Source: Clostridiales bacterium UBA4706 (GTDB lineage: Bacteria > Bacillota > Clostridia > Oscillospirales > Oscillospiraceae). From it: 27,433 bases of DNA. The position numbers and the translations under genes were made by a program. Positions 22,209-27,433 of this stretch are shown here, in pieces. The notes beneath the pieces are model-generated. The model had not been told where the DNA came from and searched no databases. It was given only the letters and a program-made list of their open reading frames with translations. Within the stretch, counting starts at the first letter, position 1. The number at the start of each line of letters is the position of its first letter. The DNA lies in NCBI GenBank assembly GCA_002404605.1, contig DHKA01000069.1, positions 357 to 27,789 of the forward strand, given 5' to 3'.

Positions 22209-22981
22209 ACCGCGTGCTCCAGAGCATCAAAGATTTTGCCGAGAAGGAAGAGAAATACGCGCTCAAAAAGAGCGCTCACCGCGACGATCACGACCGTCCA
22301 TGCGAAAAGATCGGCGATCTCGAGATACGCCTTTGCGTCGTAGAGCTTGCCGCCGACGCTTCGCGCCACAACGCCGATGACCTCCGCCGCGACACCCGCT
22401 TTCCAGCAGAGCCCGAGCGCGACACGGCAGCCCGCGAACAGGGCGGGGCGCAGTGCCGGAAGATAAATGCACCGGACGCGCCGGGCAAACGGCAGGTAAA
22501 ATACATCCGCCATTTCCAGAAGGTTTCGGTCGGCGGCGCGGATACCCTGCAATAGATTCGTATACAATACCGGAAAGACCATCAGAAAGGCGATAAACGT
22601 CGAAAGCCGCCTTGCCGAGAGCCACAGAAAGGCGATCACGATGAACGACGCGACCGGCACCGACTGGATCGCCGCAACGTAGGGCCGCAGCAGCGTCTCT
22701 AAAAACGGCACGGCGGCAGAGAGCGCCGCGAGGATCCCCGCGAGCGCGAGCGCGAGCAGAAAGCCGAGCGAAATGCGCGAGAAGGTAAAGCCGAGCGTTG
22801 CCCAGAAGTCCGCCGTAACGATGAGCTCACAGAGCCGCCGCGCGACCGCGACGGGCGTTACGAGCAGAAGCTCGTTCCCGAGCGCCGCCGCGCCCGCCTG
22901 CCAGACGCAAAGCGCGAGAGCCGCGGCGAAAATTCTCGCCGCGGCGCTGTTGGAGTTGATTTTTTTCGTACCCTTACGCAC
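22205..22981 (-). CDS. ABC importer permease (SsuC/TauC/ThiX-like)
   Basis: This 258-aa membrane protein has five to six helices and the binding-protein-dependent permease fold. The cytoplasmic coupling loop (EAA-like) is seen in the segment ADVFYLPFARRVRCIYLPALRP, with the conserved LPALRP. It starts at GTG, 8 bp inside the end of the substrate-binding protein gene, and ends in an ATGA overlap with the ATPase gene. All three subunits are thus in one tightly coupled operon. A weak GAGGA lies about 12 nt before the GTG; no better start is nearby. The family takes up nitrate, alkanesulfonates, taurine or pyrimidine thiamine precursors; sequence alone does not decide. Confidence 0.92.
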   Translation of the reverse strand: MRKGTKKINSNSAAARIFAAALALCVWQAGAAALGNELLLVTPVAVARRLCELIVTADFWATLGFTFSRISLGFLLALALAGILAALSAAVPFLETLLRPYVAAIQSVPVASFIVIAFLWLSARRLSTFIAFLMVFPVLYTNLLQGIRAADRNLLEMADVFYLPFARRVRCIYLPALRPALFAGCRVALGLCWKAGVAAEVIGVVARSVGGKLYDAKAYLEIADLFAWTVVIVAVSALFERVFLFLLGKIFDALEHAV

Positions 22982-24032
22982 CGAACCAGAAATCCTCGCC
23001 CGGCAGCGCGCCGCCGACGGCGGCGGGGTTGAGCGCGAAGAGCGTTTCCAGCGTGCCGGTGGCGGCAGAGATCATCTCCGCGCCGGTCAGACACACAAGA
23101 TTGCAGTTCGGGATAGCTTTCGCGGCGATGGGCGCTTTGACAATATTGAGCGCGCCGCAGATCTCTCCCGCGTCCGCGGGATTGGCGTTGACCCAATCGA
23201 CGCTCTCCGCCATCTCCGCAAGGAACGCCTCGACCGCCTCGGGGTGCGCCTCGGCAAATTCGGCGCGGACAACGACGCCCGCCGTCACGCAGCGACTGCC
23301 GTTATCGAGCGCATCCCACGCCTCGGAAAGGCTCACCGCAGTGCGGAAGCCCTCGCCGAGCTGCGCGGCAGCGGCGGTGACATAGGGCTGCGGCAGCATC
23401 GCAATGCCGCCGTTTTCGGTCTTGAGGAGCGCGACGACCTCGCTCGGCTCGCTCTTCCATTCGACGGTCACGTCGGTGTCGAGATCGAGCCCGTTTTCGG
23501 CGAGCAGATACCGCAGGAAATATTCCGGCGTGCTGCCTTTGCCGGTCGCATAGACCGTTTTTCCTTTGAGATCGGCGAGAGACTGCACGGTCTCGCCGTT
23601 GAACTCCGTGATATACAGTACGCCCAGCACGCCCACGGCGCAGAGCTTCACGCCGCCGGAGGTCTTGTTATAAAGTACGCTCGCAAGATTGAGCGGCACT
23701 GCGGCAATGTCCACGCCGCCCTGCAAAAGCTGCGGCGTCAACTCGTCCGCCGCGCCGTAGAGCGCGTATTCGTAGTCGTTCGCCGCCGTACCCGCGTCGG
23801 CATCCGAGAAGATCTTCGCCATGCCCATGGCCGTGGGGCCGGTGAGCGCGGCAAGGCGTACCGTGACCGGTTCAGCGCTCTCTTCGGCAGTCTCGCCCGG
23901 CGCTTCGGTCGGCTCCGCCGGAGCTTCCGTGGCCTCGACGGGCGCGTCCGTCGCTGCGGGCGCGCCGCAGGCGGTAAGAGCGAAAAGGAGCGCCAGCGCA
24001 AGGGCGAGCGCGGTAAGTTTTTGGATTTTCAT
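22974..24032 (-). CDS. ABC importer substrate-binding lipoprotein (NMT1/SsuA-like)
   Basis: This 352-aa secreted lipoprotein has a type II signal peptide (1-21) with the lipobox LTAC (C22) and a Thr/Glu/Pro-rich linker to about residue 50. A periplasmic-binding-protein fold follows, of the class that binds nitrate, sulfonates or thiamine precursors (features such as GVLYITEFNGETVQSLADLKGKTVYATGKGSTPEYFL). The frame is open far upstream, but the ATG at 24032 has GGAGGA 9 nt before it and produces the signal peptide. It is the first gene of the importer operon and diverges from a Crp/Fnr regulator, which is the likely controller. The ligand is not predictable from what I can see. Confidence 0.93.
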   Translation of the reverse strand: MKIQKLTALALALALLFALTACGAPAATDAPVEATEAPAEPTEAPGETAEESAEPVTVRLAALTGPTAMGMAKIFSDADAGTAANDYEYALYGAADELTPQLLQGGVDIAAVPLNLASVLYNKTSGGVKLCAVGVLGVLYITEFNGETVQSLADLKGKTVYATGKGSTPEYFLRYLLAENGLDLDTDVTVEWKSEPSEVVALLKTENGGIAMLPQPYVTAAAAQLGEGFRTAVSLSEAWDALDNGSRCVTAGVVVRAEFAEAHPEAVEAFLAEMAESVDWVNANPADAGEICGALNIVKAPIAAKAIPNCNLVCLTGAEMISAATGTLETLFALNPAAVGGALPGEDFWFGA

Positions 24033-24051
24033 AGATAGGGGTCCTCCGCTT

Positions 24052-24080
24052 TTGACATTTCGCTGGCAGTATAGTATAGT
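24052..24080 (+). promoter_or_regulatory. Promoter of the Crp/Fnr regulator operon
   Basis: Consensus TTGACA (24052-24057) and TATAGT (24075-24080) have a 17-bp spacer. The start would be near 24087. Its -10 is adjacent to the -10 of the opposite promoter, within the repeated GTATA run. Confidence 0.75.
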
Positions 24081-24095
24081 ATACCCGAATTGTAA
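24068..24095 (-). promoter_or_regulatory. Promoter of the importer operon
   Basis: On the - strand the -35 is TTACAA (24095-24090) and the -10 is TATACT (24073-24068), with a 16-bp spacer. Two further TATAC repeats offer alternative -10 positions. The 14-bp palindrome begins at 24096, directly upstream of this -35, the place where an activator would bind. Confidence 0.55.
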
Positions 24096-24109
24096 GTTGC
24101 CGCGGCAAC
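24096..24109. promoter_or_regulatory. Perfect 14-bp palindrome, likely Crp/Fnr-type operator
   Basis: GTTGCCG-CGGCAAC is perfectly symmetric. It touches the -35 of the importer promoter and lies about 10-20 bp downstream of the regulator's own start. This fits activation leftwards and autorepression rightwards. It is not the FNR consensus (TTGAT-N4-ATCAA), although TTG/CAA arms are shared. Confidence 0.6.
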
Positions 24110-24117
24110 AAAGCGGG

Positions 24118-24843
24118 GTGAGACGCACGACGGATACGGAAAGATCGGCGCTTTTGCGCTGCCCGCTGTTCGCGCACATCGCGCCCAAAGACGTTTTTGC
24201 GTTGATAGAATGTCTGGGCGCGGCCGAGCGTCGGTATAAGCGCGGCGAAGCGCTCTGGCTCACGGGCGACGCGGTGAGCGCGTGCGCGGTGGTCCTCTCG
24301 GGCGGCGTGCGGGCGGAGAGCCTTCTGCCCTCCGGCGAGCGGAGCCTCACGGCAGTGCACGGCCCCGGCGCGCTCGTCGGCGACGTGCTCATGGCGACGC
24401 GCGATACGAAAAGCCCTGTGGACGTGATTGCGGCGCAGGATACCGCGGCGCTTTTCCTGCCGTATCGGGCGATGATGGCGTCGTGCGCGCACGCATGCGA
24501 GCGCCACGCGCTGCTGCGCGAAAACCTGCTTGCGGAGATCGCGGAAAAGTACTGGCGGCTGCGCCGCCGGGCGGAATATCTCGCGCGGCATTCTCTCCGC
24601 GCGCGCATCGCGGCGTTCCTTCTTGACGCCGCCGCGGACGCCGGGGGGAACACGTTCTCGCTCGGCATGCGCCGGGAGGACCTTGCCGCCTATCTCGGCG
24701 CGAACCGGAGCGCCCTCTGCCGCGAGCTTTCGCGGCTGCGCGCCGAGGGCTGGATCGACTGCTGCCGCGACAGTGTGCGGCTCATCAATACCGCCGCGCT
24801 CGCAATGAGCGCCGCGGCGGAGAATCGGAGCGGAGAAAAATGA
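24118..24843 (+). CDS. Crp/Fnr-family transcriptional regulator
   Basis: This 241-aa protein has an N-terminal cyclic-nucleotide-binding-like beta-barrel (about 15-120) and a long dimer helix. The C-terminal winged helix includes MRREDLAAYLGANRSALCRELSRLRAEGWI, a typical Crp recognition region. No Cys cluster of the FNR oxygen-sensing kind is seen near the N-terminus, so its signal is not evident. The GTG at 24118 is chosen; an in-frame TTG at 24097 would place the palindrome inside the coding region. Neither has a strong ribosome-binding site. It diverges from the importer operon and overlaps the L,D-transpeptidase start by 4 bp. Confidence 0.88.
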   Translation: MRRTTDTERSALLRCPLFAHIAPKDVFALIECLGAAERRYKRGEALWLTGDAVSACAVVLSGGVRAESLLPSGERSLTAVHGPGALVGDVLMATRDTKSPVDVIAAQDTAALFLPYRAMMASCAHACERHALLRENLLAEIAEKYWRLRRRAEYLARHSLRARIAAFLLDAAADAGGNTFSLGMRREDLAAYLGANRSALCRELSRLRAEGWIDCCRDSVRLINTAALAMSAAAENRSGEK

Positions 24844-26381
24844 GCGAAACAGAAAATCAGAAAGAGAACTTTCAGCAGCGCTGCGCCGTCTTACAGGATG
24901 AAAACGCTTCGGAGGGGTTTACGGTTCCAATGGAAGAAACGGCAACGAAAAAACGGGGAAACAAAAAATCGCGCATAGCGCTCGTGATCGCGCTCTCGCT
25001 CGTGCTGCTCGCGGTCATCGCGCTCGGCGGCGTATCGATCTATTACCGCTCGGCGTTTTTGCCGGGCACGGTCATCAACGGGTACGACTGCGGCGGCGTG
25101 TCCGAATCGGAAGCGGCGGAGTTTCTGCTCGGCGTGGCAAAGTCGCACACGGCGCAGCTGCGCGACACGCGGGGCGACGCCATCGTCGCGCTGCCGCTCG
25201 AGAGCTTCGTGGATACCGAGGGCTTCACCGCCGCGCTGGAGGAATACTTTGACGCGCAGCACGCCGAGGCCGGTCTCTTCGGCTGGATGACGAAGGGCGA
25301 ACGGAGTCTGAACGCGGGCGTTTACGCCGTTTCGGACACCGCCGCGGCGAGCGAGCTGCTTTCCCGCGCGCTTTATGACGAAACGCCCCGGCAGGAGCCG
25401 GTGGACGCGCGCATCGTCCTCGGCGAGGACGGCTACACGGTCGATCCCGGCGTGAAGGGCAATCTCGTAAATCTCGCAAACTGCGTTTCCGCCATCGCGG
25501 AGCAGCTGCCCGCGGTGCGCGATCTGCGCGAGGAAAGCCCCGTGATCGAGGCGAAAAACGCCGTCATCCGGCAGAACGTTACGGCAGAGAGCCCGGAGCT
25601 TCTCGCACAGTGCGCCGCGATCGATGCCTATCTCGCCACGGAAGTGACGCTTGATTTTCAGGACGGGAACACCTATACGCTCACGCCGCAGGATATCTGG
25701 CGCATGAGCGACGTGACGCTCTCGGATGCCGAGGGGCAGACGGTGTGCGTCCCGGTGCCGGAAAAGGTGAAGGCGCTTTCGGATGCGCTCGCGGACGAAT
25801 ACGCGCTCGACGGCGTTTACGCCAAATTCCACAACGCCGAAAAGACCCGCCCGTATATCTACTACCGTGTCGGCGATAACGGCTGGATCCTCGACCGCGA
25901 AGCGCTCGCCGCAGATATCACCGCGGCGCTGGAGACCGGGACCAATGCGACCGTCACGCCGAACTACGATACCTCGTGGTACTGGAAGCAGGAGTACTGG
26001 TTCTACGATTTCACGGACACGTTCGTGGAGATCAGCCTCGATAACCAGTACATGTGGTACTATGTGGACGGCAAGCTGCTCGTGGAAACGCCGGTCGTCA
26101 CCGGCAACATCTCCGCCGGGGACTATACGCGCCGCGGCTGCTTCCGCATTGCGAGCATGACGACGGACACCTACCTCGTCGGCCCGACGTGGAACGACCA
26201 TGTGGATTACTGGATGCCGTTCGACGACCAGATCGGCCTGCACGATTCCTCATGGCGCACCGAGTACGGCGGGGATATTTACCTGACCGACGGCTCGCAC
26301 GGCTGCGTCAACACGCCGCTCGACGCCATTGCGACGATCTACAACAATATCACCGTCGGCACGCTCGTGGTCGTGTATTGA
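24840..26381 (+). CDS. L,D-transpeptidase (YkuD) with PG_binding_4-like domains
   Basis: This 513-aa membrane-anchored cell-wall enzyme makes 3-3 cross-links or attaches proteins to peptidoglycan. A short cytoplasmic tail is followed by one membrane helix (about 44-66) and two extracellular PG_binding_4-like regions. The C-terminal YkuD domain has the catalytic set H468 and SHGC (S486-C489, nucleophile C489). The overall design resembles the VanW protein at 5317-7503 up to the catalytic domain. The ATG overlaps the stop of the Crp/Fnr gene (ATGA) and has GGAG close before it. The two are therefore translated together, an unusual pairing of regulator and wall enzyme. Confidence 0.94.
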   Translation: MSETENQKENFQQRCAVLQDENASEGFTVPMEETATKKRGNKKSRIALVIALSLVLLAVIALGGVSIYYRSAFLPGTVINGYDCGGVSESEAAEFLLGVAKSHTAQLRDTRGDAIVALPLESFVDTEGFTAALEEYFDAQHAEAGLFGWMTKGERSLNAGVYAVSDTAAASELLSRALYDETPRQEPVDARIVLGEDGYTVDPGVKGNLVNLANCVSAIAEQLPAVRDLREESPVIEAKNAVIRQNVTAESPELLAQCAAIDAYLATEVTLDFQDGNTYTLTPQDIWRMSDVTLSDAEGQTVCVPVPEKVKALSDALADEYALDGVYAKFHNAEKTRPYIYYRVGDNGWILDREALAADITAALETGTNATVTPNYDTSWYWKQEYWFYDFTDTFVEISLDNQYMWYYVDGKLLVETPVVTGNISAGDYTRRGCFRIASMTTDTYLVGPTWNDHVDYWMPFDDQIGLHDSSWRTEYGGDIYLTDGSHGCVNTPLDAIATIYNNITVGTLVVVY

Positions 26382-26402
26382 TGGGCTAAAAAGTCGTGCT
26401 GT

Positions 26403-26909
26403 GTGATTGCAAAACTGGATAAGCGCTCCACAGAAAAGCTGACGGCCATACAGAAGGCGGGCGCGCCAAATGCCGGTTTGAAACCGCTGTACGGGCATAT
26501 CACGCTCGCCACGTATATGGGCGGGGACGAGGCCGGGTTCATGGCGTTCTGCGTCTCGATGCTTAATGGCGTTTCACGGTTTGCGGTGAAGTATACGCAT
26601 CTCGCGGTATTGGAGGAAACGTCCATCGTGGCGGCGCTTGCGGAAAAGGCGGGCACACTGGCGGCGCTCCACCGGCGCATCGCGGAGGAATACGGCGGCA
26701 GTCTCAATGAATGGACCAGCTCGGACGAAACGTGGCTGCCGCACACGACACTGCTGTATGACCCCAAAGCGGATCTGCCTGCCGTGTGCCGAAAAATGGC
26801 GGCGGACTTTGCGCCGTTTACCGCCGGGATCGTAGGCATAGAGTTTTCGCGCGTCACGCCGTCGGGCTATGAGATCCTGGGCCGTGTCGAGTTGTGCGGC
26901 GGCGGGTGA
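26403..26909 (+). CDS. 2H phosphoesterase-superfamily protein (2'-5' RNA ligase-like)
   Basis: This 168-aa cytosolic protein has the two HxT motifs that define the 2H superfamily: H32-I-T34 (GHITLA) and H114-T-T116 (PHTTLLYD). Members cleave cyclic phosphodiesters or join 2'-5' RNA ends; the actual substrate of this one cannot be told. The length is typical. The start is GTG without a clear Shine-Dalgarno, 21 bp after the L,D-transpeptidase stop, so it is probably the third gene of the Crp/Fnr operon. The first HxT lies early, which argues that no large part of the N-terminus is missing. Confidence 0.82.
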   Translation: MIAKLDKRSTEKLTAIQKAGAPNAGLKPLYGHITLATYMGGDEAGFMAFCVSMLNGVSRFAVKYTHLAVLEETSIVAALAEKAGTLAALHRRIAEEYGGSLNEWTSSDETWLPHTTLLYDPKADLPAVCRKMAADFAPFTAGIVGIEFSRVTPSGYEILGRVELCGGG

Positions 26910-26985
26910 ATGTATGCATACTGCAACCGCCACAGGCTGATACGCAGAAGAGTGGGAATGCGTATAAATTCTCCGTTAATTCTTC

Positions 26986-27014
26986 TTGATATCGCATAAA
27001 GAAAATGTTAAAGT
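26986..27014 (+). promoter_or_regulatory. Possible promoter of kup
   Basis: TTGATA (26986-26991) and TAAAGT (27009-27014) have a 17-bp spacer. The -10 is only a fair match. A start near 27021 would place the whole leader hairpin region inside the transcript. The preceding stretch 26910-26985 shows no gene and no strong terminator. Confidence 0.4.
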
Positions 27015-27020
27015 ATTTTT

Positions 27021-27075
27021 GCACAAGGCAGAAATACTGCGCGCCGCTCCGGCCTGTGCCGGGGCGGCGTTTTTT
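27021..27075 (+). terminator. Terminator in the kup leader, possible attenuator
   Basis: A 12-bp stem (27042-27053 with 27058-27069, one G-U pair) with CTGT loop is followed by six T (27070-27075): a strong intrinsic terminator ending 28 bp before the kup ATG. Upstream, GCACAAGGC (27021-27029) can pair with GCCTGTGC (27052-27059), which includes the loop and part of the terminator stem, with one bulge. A small hairpin GCAG/CTGC (27028-27040) lies between. This is compatible with an antiterminator switch, but it may also simply end the upstream operon. Confidence 0.75.
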
Positions 27076-27103
27076 ATCCCAAAAGGAGAGAAACGGGATA
27101 GCC

Positions 27104-27433
27104 ATGGAGAAAAAGAAAAGAGTCAGCTTCGGCATGTTCCTCGTGACGATCGGCATCGTCTACGGCGACATCGGCACATCGCCGCTGTACGTTATGAAGT
27201 CGATCCTCGAGGGCAACGGCGGCATTGCGCACGTGAACGAGGACTTCATCCTCGGCGCGCTCTCGCTCATTATCTGGACGATCACGCTGCTCACGACCGT
27301 CAAATATGTGCTCATCGCCATGCGCGCGGACAACAACGGCGAGGGCGGCATCTTCTCGCTGTACGCGCTCGTCAAAAAGGTCGCGCCGTGGCTTATTTTC
27401 CCGGCGATGATCGGCGGCGCGGCGCTCCTTGCC
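27104..27433 (+). CDS. kup: KUP-family potassium transporter, N-terminal part
   Basis: The first 110 codons of a K+ uptake membrane protein run off the window edge. GIVYGDIGTSPLYV (residues 17-30, with GDIGTSPLY at 21-29) and NNGEGGIFSLYAL are hallmarks of the Kup/HAK/KT family. The ATG at 27104 gives the usual short basic N-terminus. The Shine-Dalgarno AAAAGGAGAG (27081-27090) is about 15 nt before the ATG, longer than usual; a closer CGGGA is weak. There is too little room between the leader terminator and this start for another promoter, so transcription must pass that terminator. Confidence 0.95.
   Translation, partial: MEKKKRVSFGMFLVTIGIVYGDIGTSPLYVMKSILEGNGGIAHVNEDFILGALSLIIWTITLLTTVKYVLIAMRADNNGEGGIFSLYALVKKVAPWLIFPAMIGGAALLA

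Noticed and set aside
24096..24109. Classical FNR box
   Set aside because: The symmetric site has no TTGAT-N4-ATCAA spacing, and the adjacent regulator shows no N-terminal Cys cluster.
26910..27103. c-di-AMP (ydaO) riboswitch before kup
   Set aside because: The expected long structured aptamer and conserved segments are not present; only a short leader with a terminator is visible.
1..27433. CRISPR arrays, tRNA or rRNA genes, phage or transposase genes
   Set aside because: I saw no spaced direct repeats, no tRNA-like cloverleaf with TTCGA arms, and no transposase, integrase or phage motifs in any frame.

Overview
The window is GC-rich bacterial DNA that fits a Gram-positive anaerobe of the Clostridia, most like the high-GC Oscillospiraceae/Ruminococcaceae group. 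The markers are a holB-ricT pair, a long-form hibernation factor (hpf), VanW-domain and YkuD cell-wall proteins, a LytTR/GHKL two-component system and a AGCS-type amino-acid symporter. Nearly all of it is housekeeping or ordinary accessory chromosome. I see no phage, insertion sequence, CRISPR array, rRNA or tRNA gene. Organism and family assignments rest on reading motifs, not on database searches.

Left part (1-9520, all + strand): the 3' end of nth (endonuclease III), a sodium/alanine-type symporter with its own promoter and terminator, and htpG with its own promoter. A 179-bp multi-hairpin palindromic repeat follows, then a close-set group hemW - VanW-domain protein - metG ending in a strong terminator. 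The VanW gene appears to begin at a non-AUG codon.

Middle part (9520-18120): a 143-aa protein of unknown function (-) and a TetR regulator (+) diverge from a shared region with one palindromic operator. The tetR 3' end overlaps, tail to tail, a two-gene heterodimeric ABC exporter (-). Upstream of the exporter lies a LytTR response regulator plus a soluble GHKL kinase (-). A divergent promoter pair then drives this two-component system leftwards and holB-ricT rightwards; the holB transcript is predicted to be leaderless or nearly so.

Right part (18120-27433): hpf (-), then a SERCA-like P-type cation ATPase (-) preceded by a promoter, a yybP-ykoY-type manganese riboswitch and a terminator expression platform. 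Upstream is an SBP-permease-ATPase importer operon of the nitrate/sulfonate/thiamine-precursor class (-). It diverges from a Crp/Fnr-family regulator (+) that overlaps an L,D-transpeptidase gene, which is followed by a 2H phosphoesterase-like protein. The window ends in the first 110 codons of a Kup potassium transporter whose leader holds a strong terminator and a possible competing stem.

The most interesting non-coding signals are the manganese riboswitch, the terminator in front of kup, the palindromic repeat, the two divergent operator regions, and the non-canonical start of the VanW gene.
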